Source: Pararheinheimera marina (GTDB lineage: Bacteria; Pseudomonadota; Gammaproteobacteria; Enterobacterales; Alteromonadaceae). Taken from it: a stretch of DNA of 64,000 nt. The translations under genes and the position numbers were made by a program. Position 1 is the first letter of the stretch. Every line of letters begins with the position of its first letter. Shown here piece after piece: positions 40,926-50,851 of the stretch. Where the stretch lies: positions 744,001 to 808,000 of the forward strand of contig NZ_JBHSGB010000010.1 of NCBI RefSeq assembly GCF_042654345.1, in the 5' to 3' direction. The notes beneath the pieces were generated by a model. It was not told the DNA's origin and made no database searches. It saw nothing but the letters and a program-made list of their open reading frames with translations.

Positions 40926-43403
40926 ATGCTAAAAGCCCGTTATCTTCCCGTACTTGTCGCCTTAGTGGTTCTGCTGCTGACCGCCTTATTTTGCGGTTAT
41001 ATCCGTTATGCGGAGCTAAAAAATTCCGAAGTGAAATCGGCCGTGATAGCGCAGCAGGTTGGCAACAATCTGGAAGTGTTTTCAGCAGACCGGGTGCGTG
41101 CCATGCAGGATTTGATTGGCAGCTGGCCGGTGAACCATGTGAATCACGTCGATTGGTTTAATGTGCGCTCCCGTACTTTGGCCCGCATGCTACCTGGTTT
41201 TGCCGATATTTTGCTGCTGGATAAGCAGGGTCGCTTACTCTGGTCTATCAATAAAGAATTCCGTGAACATACACAGGTCGCTGACTGGCCGCAACTAAAG
41301 CAAGACTTACCGGCGCAAGGTGGTGAGGCTAGAGCCTTGTTTGTGCAGCTACCAGAGAAAAGTTACAACCTGATGATTTGGCCTGTGCTGTCTGAACACG
41401 CCACCTATGGTTACATTGCTGCCGTGTTTGATACCCCAGAAATTCTGACTGTACTGACGGGCGGCTTGGAGCAGGAAGACTTAAGTTTCGCTGTGCTCGA
41501 CCAGCAGCGACTGGTCAAACAGCACAATGTATTTTTCAGTGAACGCAGTATCAGTGAACAGCCGCTTGAGTTTGCCGGCCGGCCTTGGGTATTCCGGGTG
41601 CAGTCACAGCCTGTAGGCCTGAGCATCAGCGTGCTGGTGCTGCTGCTTGGTTTGGTTATCGCCTGCATCTCCGCCTGGGTGCTGACGCACTCGTTGGGCA
41701 AGCAGCGTTTGCTGGCCAGTCATGAGGCCAAATACCGCCGTTTAGTGGAAGGCTTACAGGGGCATTTTATTTATCGTGCGTCGCGCGACTGGCAGGTTGA
41801 ATTTGTCAGCGAAAGTGTCAGCCATATTTTGGGTTACCCGGCGGCAGAATTTCAGTTACACCACCTGGATTACATCAGCAAAGCACCGGAAGAGCGTGCT
41901 TTAGCGCAGGCGGTGATTGCCCGGGGTAAAACTCCTGAACCTTATCTGGTGGAATACCAGACACCAGCCGGCGAACGTAAGCTGATTGAATACCGGGATG
42001 CGCCGGTGCTGGGTGACCATGGCCAGTTGGTGGCTATCGAAGGCATAGGCCGGGACGTGACGGCTGAGCATGCGATGCAGCAGAAAATCCGTTACCAGGC
42101 CGACCATGATCAGCTGACGGGGTTATTGAACCGTTATGCCTTTAACCGTCAACTGGATCAGTTGCTGAATAAAGGCGCCGATTGCTGCTTGTGTTACATC
42201 GATATGGACCAGTTTAAGCTGGTGAATGACAGTTGCGGTCATCTGGCCGGTGATGAGCTGCTACGCCATATTGCCGGTATTCTGGCGCTGGATTTGGGGG
42301 AAAAAGACGTGCTGGCCCGGGTTGGTGGCGACGAGTTTTGTCTGATTTATTTTGGTTTGTCGCTGGAGCAGGTCGAAGAGCGCCTGCGCAGCCTGCTGCG
42401 CCGGATCAGCGAGTACCGTTTTGTCTGGCAGCAGCATGTGTTTGAAATTGGTGCCAGCATCGGCGTAATGGCACTCAGTGGCAAAGGCCACAATGCGGTC
42501 AGTGTGGTGCAGGCGGTCGACAGTGGCTGCTACCAGGCCAAAGTGTCAGGCAAAAATCGGTATTTTGTGGTGCATGACAAAACGGAACAACTAAACCACC
42601 GCCAGTTTGAGCTGAAGCTGTTGCATACAGTGCAGCAGGCGTTGGCGCATCAGCAGTTTCAATTGTATTACCAGCAAATTAAACCGCTGGACCCGCAATG
42701 CCAGGAGCTGCATTACGAGGTGTTGTTGCGTTTACAAAGCTCCGAAGGGGAATGGATTAGCCCGGCCATTTTTATTCCGCTGGCAGAGCGTCATGGCCTG
42801 ATGCAGCAAATTGATGCCTATGTGTTTAACCATGTGATGACCGAGCTGGAACGTCAACCACAACACTTGGACCGCTTAACCAAATGCGCTATAAACCTGT
42901 CCGGTCTGTCGCTTGGCGATGAGCAGCTGTTGGCGATGATTTCACAACGTTTTGCCCGCTCGAAAGTACGACCGGATCAGATTTGCTTTGAGATCACCGA
43001 AACCGCTGCGGTCAGTAATATGGCCAGCGCCAGCCGGTTTATTAACAGCCTGCGGCAAATTGGCTGTCGTTTTTCGCTGGACGATTTTGGTGTTGGTATG
43101 TCGTCGTTCAGCTATCTGAAGCATATGAAGGTGGATTACGTCAAAATTGACGGCTCTTTTGTCCGCAATATGAAGCTCGATAGCGCTGACCGCGCTATGG
43201 TGAAAGCCATTGCCGAAATTGCTCAAAGCCTGGGTAAAGAGTGTATTGCCGAATTTGTGTCCGACCCTGAATCCGTCTATTGGTTGCAGCAGTTTGGTGT
43301 GCGTTATGGCCAGGGCTACAGCCTGCATCAACCTGAACCTATGACCCGACTTTGGTTACCAGAACCTGAAATTATCCCGCTGGCGCAGGCAGGAAACTGC
43401 TGA
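40926..43403 (+). CDS. membrane PAS-GGDEF-EAL cyclic-di-GMP protein
   Basis: The 825-residue protein has a membrane helix (about 7-25), a periplasmic sensor domain (26-228), a second helix (231-253), a PAS domain (265-385), a GGDEF domain (390-550) with intact VGGDEF at 466-471, and an EAL domain (575-815). The I-site position lacks its arginine (GEKD), so product inhibition is unlikely. The EAL motif reads EVLLRL, but the metal and catalytic residues appear kept (FEITETA, DDFGVGMSS, VKIDG, GQGY), although the usual AEGVE segment is AEFVSD. It may make or break cyclic-di-GMP. It stands before, but about 110 bases apart from, the next cluster. Confidence 0.93.
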   Translation: MLKARYLPVLVALVVLLLTALFCGYIRYAELKNSEVKSAVIAQQVGNNLEVFSADRVRAMQDLIGSWPVNHVNHVDWFNVRSRTLARMLPGFADILLLDKQGRLLWSINKEFREHTQVADWPQLKQDLPAQGGEARALFVQLPEKSYNLMIWPVLSEHATYGYIAAVFDTPEILTVLTGGLEQEDLSFAVLDQQRLVKQHNVFFSERSISEQPLEFAGRPWVFRVQSQPVGLSISVLVLLLGLVIACISAWVLTHSLGKQRLLASHEAKYRRLVEGLQGHFIYRASRDWQVEFVSESVSHILGYPAAEFQLHHLDYISKAPEERALAQAVIARGKTPEPYLVEYQTPAGERKLIEYRDAPVLGDHGQLVAIEGIGRDVTAEHAMQQKIRYQADHDQLTGLLNRYAFNRQLDQLLNKGADCCLCYIDMDQFKLVNDSCGHLAGDELLRHIAGILALDLGEKDVLARVGGDEFCLIYFGLSLEQVEERLRSLLRRISEYRFVWQQHVFEIGASIGVMALSGKGHNAVSVVQAVDSGCYQAKVSGKNRYFVVHDKTEQLNHRQFELKLLHTVQQALAHQQFQLYYQQIKPLDPQCQELHYEVLLRLQSSEGEWISPAIFIPLAERHGLMQQIDAYVFNHVMTELERQPQHLDRLTKCAINLSGLSLGDEQLLAMISQRFARSKVRPDQICFEITETAAVSNMASASRFINSLRQIGCRFSLDDFGVGMSSFSYLKHMKVDYVKIDGSFVRNMKLDSADRAMVKAIAEIAQSLGKECIAEFVSDPESVYWLQQFGVRYGQGYSLHQPEPMTRLWLPEPEIIPLAQAGNC

Positions 43404-43515
43404 TTTTCCGCGTTTATTTTTCAGTTCTCTCTGTTTTTTCGGAGACGGCTGGCTATACTGCGCATCAATTGCTGAATTTTTCATATTTTGATTTTTGCGA
43501 AGGGAAAGCTTTCAG

Positions 43516-43929
43516 GTGAGCCGCTTACTGGTCACAGTTTTGTTGCTGCTTTATTCAGGCGTTAGTCTGGCGCTGGATGTGATTGTGCATCCCGGCGTCG
43601 GTATGGCTGAGCTGAATGTCACCCAGTTGCGAAGTATTTATTCCATGCGCCAACAAAACTGGCCGGACGGGCAACCGATCCGGGTTTTTGTGTTGCCCGC
43701 CAAAAGTGATGTGCATCAGCAGTTCAGTAAACAAAAGCTGCAGATGTTTCCGTATCAGCTGGATAGGATCTGGCAAAAAATTACCTACTCAGGTTTGGGA
43801 TCTGCCCCTGTAGTGGTCAATTCCGCTGCACAAATGCTGGAAATGGTCAGCAATACTACAGGTGCCATAGGATATGTTGAGGAAGCCGATGAAAATTCAT
43901 CCGTTACTGTGCTGCCTATTCGTCTTTAG
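43516..43929 (+). CDS. small PstS-like periplasmic substrate-binding protein
   Basis: This 137-residue protein has a signal peptide (about 1-20, TVLLLLYSGVSLA) and one PstS/phosphate-binding-like domain (LRSIYSMRQQNWPDGQPI, FVLPAKSDVHQQFSKQ, GAIGYVEEA). It is only about half the length of a full PstS, as in short proteins of this type found beside signalling genes. GTG 43516 is chosen because AAGGGAAAG lies upstream and the signal peptide starts there; a TTG at 43495 is also in frame. It overlaps the following barrel gene by 41 bases, so the two are coupled. It has no ABC permease or ATPase nearby, which argues for sensing rather than uptake. Confidence 0.8.
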   Translation: MSRLLVTVLLLLYSGVSLALDVIVHPGVGMAELNVTQLRSIYSMRQQNWPDGQPIRVFVLPAKSDVHQQFSKQKLQMFPYQLDRIWQKITYSGLGSAPVVVNSAAQMLEMVSNTTGAIGYVEEADENSSVTVLPIRL

Positions 43930-45076
43930 CCTGGCATGGCCATGGCAAAGCAACGCACTGGCGGATGAGCCCAGCTGGCACGGCTTTGTCTCGCAGGGGC
44001 TGATGCAGGCGAAAGACACCAACTTTGTCAATCTGGATGACAAGGTCTCGGCCGAGCTGACCGAAGTTGGCCTGAATGCGTCCTGGACCCTGACTGACGA
44101 ACTGCGTTTGGCCGGGCAAGTGGTCTATGTCGATGGTGGCCGCCGTTTTGTGCAGGGCAGCAAGCTGGATTACCTGTTTCTGGACTGGACTGTACACAGC
44201 AGCTTTGACTGGCGGCTGGATTTGTTTTTAGGCCGTTTTAAAAATCAGCACTGGCTGTACTCTGCAACCCGTGATGTGCCTTTCACCCGCAATGCCATTG
44301 TGTTGCCGCAATCTGTGTATTTTGATTCCTTCCGCGATATCGCGATGGGCAGTGACGGCCTGGCGCTCAAAGCAATTCGCTTAACGGATTACGGCGAGTG
44401 GGAACTGAACTGGAGTTATGGCGCTACCAATCTGAGCAAAGAGCAAAGTCAGTTGCTGCTTAGTACTCTGGCGCAAGGCGATGCAGAGCAGGACTATGTG
44501 CATCAGTTGAGCCTGTACTGGCGACCAGCACAAAGTGGTTGGCAGTGGGGCATTTCGTTGCTGGATTCCGACTTCAGCTACGACAGCGCAGAGCAGGATT
44601 ATTATTTCGATGGTGGCATTACTGTGCAGCGGGTGATGGCCAACTTTCGCTACGCCGCCGAATTCTGGGAACTGTCCGGTGAATGGATGCAGGAACGCAT
44701 GAGTATTTATGACTTTTTTGCACCGGGTTTCCGTCGGGGAAGTTTCAGCCAGGGCTGGTACGTGCAGGGCCGTTACCAATGGCTGGACCATAGCTGGCTT
44801 AGCCTGACCTACGATAATTTTGACCTGGATAAAGACAACCGCAGTGGCAGCAATTTCCCGCTAAGCACCGGCGGGTTAGTTCCTGCTTACTTTGGTTATC
44901 AGAACGATCTTAGCCTCGGCCTTAGCATTGACCTGGATGATAACCTGCGGCTAATGCTGGAACACCACTGGGTCGATGGCACCGCACGTCTGGCGTATCC
45001 GGTATTGCCGGATATTCAGCACAACACAGAAGAGCACTGGAAGCTCTGGGCTCTGCAACTGATGTACTGGTTCTGA
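43889..45076 (+). CDS. outer-membrane beta-barrel (porin-like) protein, unknown
   Basis: The 395-residue protein has a signal peptide (about 1-28), many alternating aromatic/polar strands rich in Trp and Tyr, and ends in LMYWF, the terminal aromatic typical of beta-barrel outer-membrane proteins. I do not recognise a named porin family. ATG 43889 has GAGGAAG directly upstream and lies within the 3' end of the PstS-like gene. The next gene, a GGDEF/EAL protein, starts 3 bases after the stop. The three genes therefore look like one translational unit. Confidence 0.78.
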   Translation: MKIHPLLCCLFVFSLAWPWQSNALADEPSWHGFVSQGLMQAKDTNFVNLDDKVSAELTEVGLNASWTLTDELRLAGQVVYVDGGRRFVQGSKLDYLFLDWTVHSSFDWRLDLFLGRFKNQHWLYSATRDVPFTRNAIVLPQSVYFDSFRDIAMGSDGLALKAIRLTDYGEWELNWSYGATNLSKEQSQLLLSTLAQGDAEQDYVHQLSLYWRPAQSGWQWGISLLDSDFSYDSAEQDYYFDGGITVQRVMANFRYAAEFWELSGEWMQERMSIYDFFAPGFRRGSFSQGWYVQGRYQWLDHSWLSLTYDNFDLDKDNRSGSNFPLSTGGLVPAYFGYQNDLSLGLSIDLDDNLRLMLEHHWVDGTARLAYPVLPDIQHNTEEHWKLWALQLMYWF

Positions 45077-45079
45077 TTG

Positions 45080-47491
45080 ATGAAACCCGCGTTGTCCTTA
45101 CCGCTGAAATTTCTGCTGCTGACCAGCACTGTGTTGCTGGTGATGACCTTATTGCATACCGGCCTGAGTTTATTACGGATGGACGCGACCTTTGAACGCC
45201 AGCAGCAATTGCGCCGCAATTATGCTGAACAGCAGTTTATGCAGCAAAACCAGATTGCTGAACAGCAAATCCGTTTGTGGCTGGAGAGCTTTGTCGACTT
45301 GATCCAGCTGAACCAACAACATGATTTCGTCAGCTTCGGCCGTCAACTGGCCGAACAAAGTGCCACTATGCAGCTGCACCTGAATATTGACCAGTTATGG
45401 TTGCATGACGCCAATCAGCGAATGCTGTTTGCCAGTCAGCCCAGCCCGGGTTTATTTGACCCCTTGTTGGTGCAGCAGGTGCTGCGCCAACAAAGCCCGG
45501 CCAGTGCCTATTTGTGCAAAGACTACTGTGTGCGTCAGCTCAGTGTGCCAGTGCTTAATGCCAATGCGGATATAGCGGTGATCAGTGTCAGTACCACCCT
45601 GGTCGATATGCTGTCAGCGCTGCATCAAAGCCTGGCGGCAGATCTGGCACTGATCCGGCTCACGGCGACCGAAGGGGGGCAAAACCGCAAGCTGCTGTCT
45701 GGCTCCAACCCCAGGCTGGCCCGTCAATTGCTGCAAAAGCTGCCGGACGATGTGAATAATCTGCTGCTGCATCAGGGCGTGCAGCTGGAGCAGGATGGCC
45801 GTTATTACCTGCTGTCAGCTTTTATGCTGGAAACCAAAGGGATCTACCTGGCGGTGATTGAAGATGTGACCGACTTTGTCCAGACCGATCAGTACTACCG
45901 GACTCAGCTTTGGTGGTCTAGCGCCGCTTTACTGGTGGCTATGTTGCTGCTGGTGTATCTGATGATGCGGCGCATCAGCCTGCGTTTAAGTAACCTGACC
46001 AAAAGCCTGCCGCTGCTGTCACAAAAGCAATACCAGAAATTCCGCCAACAAAGCCAGAATCGGGATGGCCTGCTGACCGACGAAGTAGATTATCTGCGTG
46101 ATGCTGCGGTGGATTTGTCGGTCGAACTGGAACAATTGAACCAGCGCTTGGAACACCATAATCAAGAGCTGGAAAAAGTCGCGATGTATGACTTACTGAC
46201 CGGCTTGCCGAACCGCAATATGCTGCAATCTCAACTGGGGTTGCTGCTCAAACAAGCCAGACCTCAGGGCTTTATCTGCCTTTTGTTTGTCGACCTGGAT
46301 GATTTTAAACGTATTAATGACAGTCTGGGTCATGCCTTAGGTGATGATTTATTAAAACAGGTGGCAGAGCGGTTGAAATCCGTGCAGGCCGAGCCGCGCT
46401 TGTTGTGCCGTTTTGGCGGCGACGAGTTTGTGCTGGTGCAAAGTCACTGCAAAGAAGCTGATCTGCCATTTCAACTTGCCAGTACCTTATTGCAGCTATT
46501 GGAGCCGCCTTTTACCCTGGACGGCCGTGACTTTGTCATCACTGCCAGTATTGGCATTGCGCTGACAGACGATGCAGGCTCTGTAGCTGACGACCTGATC
46601 CGCCAGGCTGATATTGCCATGTATGCTGCGAAGCAAAATGGCGGCAATGGCGCTCAGGCCTATAACCTGGACATGTACCAGCGGGTGCGGCAGCGGGTTG
46701 GGCTCGAGCAGGATTTAACCCTGGCATTAGCACAACAGCAATTCAGTCTGAGTTTTCAGCCACAAATGGAAGTCAGTAGCGGCAAGTTGGTTGGTTTTGA
46801 AGCGCTGATCCGCTGGAAACACCCAGAGCGGGGCCATGTGCCGCCAGACCACTTTATTCCTGTGCTAGAGCAAAACCGCCAGATCATTCCGCTCGGCTAC
46901 TGGATTATTGAACGCTGCCTGCAGCTGAGTTTAAGCCTGCAGTACGCTGGCTGGCATGACTTGCGTATTGCCATCAACTTGTCAGCAGAGCAGTTCAGTG
47001 ATCCGGAACTCTTCAATCGTCTGACGGCGTTATTGCAGCAGTATGAAGTGGATGGCCGCTTTATCGAGCTGGAGCTGACGGAGCGCACCCTGGTGCAGGA
47101 CATTGACTGCATGCTGCAACGCATGCAACAAATTAAAACCTTAGGCGTGCATCTGGCGATTGATGATTTTGGTACCGGCTACTCGTCCCTGAACTACCTG
47201 AAGCAGATGCCGATGGACAGCATCAAGATAGATAAAAGCTTTTTATCCGGCATGTTGGAAAACCGGGCGGACGGTCAGATCATTACCTCGATTATTGCCA
47301 TGATGCATCAGCTGGAATTGCAGGTGGTGGCCGAAGGGGTGGAAACCACCCAGCAACTGGAGTTTTTACGTCAGCACGGCTGCGATATGGCTCAGGGCTA
47401 TCTGATTGCCCGGCCTATTCCTCAGACCGAGTTATTGGGCTATATAGAACAGCACTTCACTCAAGGCGTCTGGCATCCTCAGCAGCCTTAA
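45080..47491 (+). CDS. membrane GGDEF-EAL cyclic-di-GMP protein
   Basis: This 803-residue protein has a membrane helix (8-31), a periplasmic sensor region (32-275) with a Cys pair in CKDYC (146 and 150), a second helix (277-297), a linker coiled coil (330-368), GGDEF domain with FGGDEF (445-450) and an EAL domain (about 540-790) with intact EALIRW, ELTERTL, DDFGTGYSS, and AEGVET. The I-site lacks the RxxD pattern. A periplasmic ligand, or the PstS-like partner two genes upstream, could set the balance of synthesis and hydrolysis. ATG 45080 follows the barrel stop TGA by 3 bases with little ribosome binding site of its own, indicating coupling. A bidirectional terminator follows. Confidence 0.93.
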   Translation: MKPALSLPLKFLLLTSTVLLVMTLLHTGLSLLRMDATFERQQQLRRNYAEQQFMQQNQIAEQQIRLWLESFVDLIQLNQQHDFVSFGRQLAEQSATMQLHLNIDQLWLHDANQRMLFASQPSPGLFDPLLVQQVLRQQSPASAYLCKDYCVRQLSVPVLNANADIAVISVSTTLVDMLSALHQSLAADLALIRLTATEGGQNRKLLSGSNPRLARQLLQKLPDDVNNLLLHQGVQLEQDGRYYLLSAFMLETKGIYLAVIEDVTDFVQTDQYYRTQLWWSSAALLVAMLLLVYLMMRRISLRLSNLTKSLPLLSQKQYQKFRQQSQNRDGLLTDEVDYLRDAAVDLSVELEQLNQRLEHHNQELEKVAMYDLLTGLPNRNMLQSQLGLLLKQARPQGFICLLFVDLDDFKRINDSLGHALGDDLLKQVAERLKSVQAEPRLLCRFGGDEFVLVQSHCKEADLPFQLASTLLQLLEPPFTLDGRDFVITASIGIALTDDAGSVADDLIRQADIAMYAAKQNGGNGAQAYNLDMYQRVRQRVGLEQDLTLALAQQQFSLSFQPQMEVSSGKLVGFEALIRWKHPERGHVPPDHFIPVLEQNRQIIPLGYWIIERCLQLSLSLQYAGWHDLRIAINLSAEQFSDPELFNRLTALLQQYEVDGRFIELELTERTLVQDIDCMLQRMQQIKTLGVHLAIDDFGTGYSSLNYLKQMPMDSIKIDKSFLSGMLENRADGQIITSIIAMMHQLELQVVAEGVETTQQLEFLRQHGCDMAQGYLIARPIPQTELLGYIEQHFTQGVWHPQQP

Positions 47492-47507
47492 ATGAGTTAG
47501 CCTGAAA

Positions 47508-47537
47508 GAAATAGCCCCGGCAATGCGGGGCTATTTC
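47508..47537. terminator. Bidirectional terminator between GGDEF-EAL and penicillin-binding genes
   Basis: GAAATAGCCCCG (47508-47519) and CGGGGCTATTTC (47526-47537) are perfect reverse complements around gcaatg. It lies between two converging genes; T-runs are short. Confidence 0.85.
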
Positions 47538-47554
47538 CGAAGAGCGCATCAGGT

Positions 47555-50500
47555 CTACTGACAAAGCTCCTGCTGCTGCACATAAGGCGTCAGCAGAGGC
47601 GCCATGCCTTTTAATACCTGTAGTGGTAATGCCGAGGTAAAGCTGAAGTTCTCCGCGCTTTTGCCCGGTACAAAAGCGGTCAGGGTGCCAAAGTAGTTGT
47701 CGCCGAGGTAAAACACAAAAGTCGCAGTACGACTGACTTTGGTGGCTGCCACGGTTTTACCACGAATAACCTGAGTCGCCACTTTGTTATCACCAGTCCC
47801 CGTCTTACCGCCGATCGCCATTTCGCTCTGATCCCGGTTCAGGAAAGAACCCTTCAGACGGCGGGCAGAACCATCAGCCACCACCATCGACAAGGCGTGT
47901 TTCAGCGCAGCGGCGACTTCGGCTTTCATCACCCGCTCTGGTGCAGCCGGCTGGTAACGCAGCTGCGTTTCATAAGGCGTGCCGGCTGCGAAATGCAGCG
48001 CATCTACCCGCACTGTCGGCAAGCGCAGACCGCCGTTTTGAATAATACCTATCAGCTCGGCCAATGCGGCGGGCCGGTCGCCCGAGCTGCCAAGTGCAGT
48101 GCCTAAAGACGGCACCAGGAAGTCAAAGGGGTAACCCAGTTTCTTCCAGCGCTGGTGGATATCCAGGAAGGCTTCAACCTCCAGCATAATTCGCACCCTG
48201 GTGTCACGGGCTGACTTGTTGGATGTTTTAAATAACCAACGATAGACCTGCTGGCGCTGATCTTTGGATTGATCGACGGCGTCCTGGAAACTGGCTTCCG
48301 GGTTTTGCTGCAGGTAACTCAGCAACCAGAGCTCCAGCGGGTGAACCCTGGCAATATAGCCTTGATCCGGCAGGCTGAATTTGCCCGGACCGTATTTGTT
48401 GTACAGCTCGTCAATGTCTTTTACGGTCAGGTTTTCTTCCGGCAGACGTTGCTGCAGGAAGGCACTGAACACAGCAAAATCCGAGTCCGGCAGTAAATAC
48501 CGGTGCACAGCGGCCAGTCGGTCCGGCGTTTGCTTCAGGCCTTCAAAAAACATATCCAGCCGTTCTGCTTCGGTTTTCTTCTGGTATTTACGCCAGAAAC
48601 GCGACAGGAAGGTGGTGCCTTCTTTATCGACAAACTTACGCAGGTACTCTTCCCGGCGCGGGTCATTGTCGTTTTTCAGCAATTGCGAACTGCTGCCTGC
48701 GGTCTGGTAACTACTGCTGTAGGCGACGATGTCGCGCATCAGCCGGACAAAAGGCAGGTTCAGTGATTCCTGCAGCGACTGCAACATAGTCGCCACTTTG
48801 GCATCGTCTTTTTTCTGGAAGTTACCAAACACCTGAGAGCCGCCGCCGGTGAAGAAACGCTCGTTAGGCGAAGCCGAGTAGGTGCGCTGCAAGGCCGCGT
48901 CCAGCATTTTGGTTAAATCGCGGTCTGTGGTGTGCGCCATATACTGAGCAGCCCAGCGGGTCAGCTGGTCATTGGGCGCAATTTCCAGGTTCAGCAGGTT
49001 CTCTGGTAATTCTTCAGCAAAGGCATCGTGCAGTTCCGCAATAATTTCCAGGTAGGTGGTCAGTACCCGTAATTTGGCGGTGGAACCCAGCTCCAGTTTA
49101 CTTTGCTCGTTTAAATCAAACGGCTGATCGGTATTGTCGGTTTGCACCCGGACTCTATTGCCTGTTGGGGTGCGTTCAAACAAGGTAAAGCTGTAGGTGA
49201 TTTGATCCGTGGTACTGGCTGTCAGTAAACGCTCACCCAACAAGCCAACTTTCTCCGCAAAAGCAGGGGAGGCCAGGTTATTCAGATACTGACTGACTTT
49301 TTGCTGCAGTTCATTGTGCAGTGCCACTTTGGCGGTCAGGTCTAACCGGTCCAGGTCGTACAGCTGCTGGTTCAGCAGATTACCCAGCCGGCCGCGGGCG
49401 ACGTTAATACCTTTTAATTCCTGTGCGCTGAGCTTTAAGGTAGGCGCTTTGCCACCTTTAAACACCAGACGCTGGGCAATGGCTGCGTCTGCGACGGCTT
49501 TATCCACCACCCGTGCACTGGACAATACTCGCAGGTGGCTGTCGGTCAGTTGTTCCAGATCGTCATGGCCTTGCAGCAGGTAATAGGATGGGCGACGCTG
49601 TGCAATCATCAACGCCAGCGCCTGGCGCAGTGCCAGGCCTTTCAGCTTGAGGTTTTGCTCAGTGAGCGGTGCTTTAAGCACCTGGTTAAAGCGGTTGAAG
49701 TCGGTACCAAACCAGGCCCAGAGCGCGTCGCCGACACCATGAACTTCACCAAAACCAGGTGCAGACGACAAGGGGACTGAATTGAGGTAATCCAGAACAA
49801 TTTCATGCCGGCTTAACGATGTGTCGGAGCCATAGCGGTAAGCCCGTACTGAGCCTGAGACCATTTGCAGAAACTTGTCGGTAAAATTGCGTGTTAAGCC
49901 TTGTGGCGAGTGCCGGTATTTTTCAATTTGAGTAGCCAAGGTACTACCGCCTGCCGACTGGCCTTCGACATTCAGCACTTTCCCCACCTGAGACACGGCA
50001 GCCATGATAAAACGAGGCCAGTCCACGGCAGGGTTGGCCCGTGGTGGCGATGTCAGTAGTTTACGGTTTTCAATAAATAGCAGGCTGTCGCGCACCAACG
50101 CCGGCACATCTGCCGGTTGTTGATAGACGCGCTGTGGGTGAGCGAAGGAAAACAGCTGCTCGTTGCGGCAATCGCCAATCAATAAACCGGCCTGAGCTTT
50201 TTCACGGTAAGGCGGGAAGAACCCTAACTGACTGTAAAACTGCATTTCGGCAGAAAACTGAGCCTGACGCTCAACCACAAAATTATTTTGGGTCAGGCGT
50301 GGCAAGAATTTGGGCAATTTGGAATAACCAAGGCGATGGTCAAAAGGACCAGATACCGGATAAATCACCTGATCGGTCGGGCCGTCCTTTAGCTGATAGG
50401 TCAGCTTCTTCGCGTATTTGGTAATTTCGGTGGACTGATAATGCGCAGTATGCAGCTCGTAAGCGACCAGTGCTGCTGCCGATAACAACAGCAATAAAAA

Positions 50501-50632
50501 CAGCCAGGGCAACAGACTTTTGCGCTTACGCACTGGCGCTGCAGGAGCTTCAGGCTCTGGCGCTCTGTCTTCGCGGTAATTATCAAACTGTATCTGATTC
50601 ATTTCTGGTGGGGACGACAAATTGGGTTCCAT
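47555..50632 (-). CDS. bifunctional penicillin-binding protein-like transglycosylase/transpeptidase
   Basis: The 1025-residue protein has a cytoplasmic, proline-rich start, one membrane helix (about 39-60), a GT51-like transglycosylase domain (IENRKLL, GGSTLATQIEKYRH) and a transpeptidase domain with the motifs STAK (SxxK), SLN (SxN, in ESLNLPFVRLM) and KTGT. It is larger than PBP1a/1b and has diverged active-site loops. Compared with the usual EDRRF the first GT51 motif reads IENRK, keeping the catalytic glutamate. ATG 50632 is preferred to the in-frame TTG at 50644. Function is probably peptidoglycan synthesis in the periplasm, but a specialised role is possible. Confidence 0.85.
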   Translation of the reverse strand: MEPNLSSPPEMNQIQFDNYREDRAPEPEAPAAPVRKRKSLLPWLFLLLLLSAAALVAYELHTAHYQSTEITKYAKKLTYQLKDGPTDQVIYPVSGPFDHRLGYSKLPKFLPRLTQNNFVVERQAQFSAEMQFYSQLGFFPPYREKAQAGLLIGDCRNEQLFSFAHPQRVYQQPADVPALVRDSLLFIENRKLLTSPPRANPAVDWPRFIMAAVSQVGKVLNVEGQSAGGSTLATQIEKYRHSPQGLTRNFTDKFLQMVSGSVRAYRYGSDTSLSRHEIVLDYLNSVPLSSAPGFGEVHGVGDALWAWFGTDFNRFNQVLKAPLTEQNLKLKGLALRQALALMIAQRRPSYYLLQGHDDLEQLTDSHLRVLSSARVVDKAVADAAIAQRLVFKGGKAPTLKLSAQELKGINVARGRLGNLLNQQLYDLDRLDLTAKVALHNELQQKVSQYLNNLASPAFAEKVGLLGERLLTASTTDQITYSFTLFERTPTGNRVRVQTDNTDQPFDLNEQSKLELGSTAKLRVLTTYLEIIAELHDAFAEELPENLLNLEIAPNDQLTRWAAQYMAHTTDRDLTKMLDAALQRTYSASPNERFFTGGGSQVFGNFQKKDDAKVATMLQSLQESLNLPFVRLMRDIVAYSSSYQTAGSSSQLLKNDNDPRREEYLRKFVDKEGTTFLSRFWRKYQKKTEAERLDMFFEGLKQTPDRLAAVHRYLLPDSDFAVFSAFLQQRLPEENLTVKDIDELYNKYGPGKFSLPDQGYIARVHPLELWLLSYLQQNPEASFQDAVDQSKDQRQQVYRWLFKTSNKSARDTRVRIMLEVEAFLDIHQRWKKLGYPFDFLVPSLGTALGSSGDRPAALAELIGIIQNGGLRLPTVRVDALHFAAGTPYETQLRYQPAAPERVMKAEVAAALKHALSMVVADGSARRLKGSFLNRDQSEMAIGGKTGTGDNKVATQVIRGKTVAATKVSRTATFVFYLGDNYFGTLTAFVPGKSAENFSFTSALPLQVLKGMAPLLTPYVQQQELCQ

Positions 50633-50804
50633 GACGCTCTGCAACAGTCCGTGTTTTCGATTCTAACGTGATTGACCGCCTTGTGCAGCTGAATTTTCCA
50701 GACTTATAGCTGCTAAGTCATTGGCGGGGCTGGAGCTAAGGCGGCGGCCGCGATTTGGCGTCCTCCATTGCCATCGTTCGGCCGGGCTTGGGGCCTGCAG
50801 CAAT

Positions 50805-50829
50805 GAAAAAAGCCCGCAATGCGGGCTTT
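50805..50829 (-). terminator. Terminator after the FKBP-type isomerase gene
   Basis: On the minus strand GAAAGCCCGC (50830-50821) pairs with GCGGGCTTTT (50817-50808) and runs into T. Loop is three bases. Confidence 0.9.
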
Positions 50830-50851
50830 CGGCAAGGTTGGCACTGCAGCC

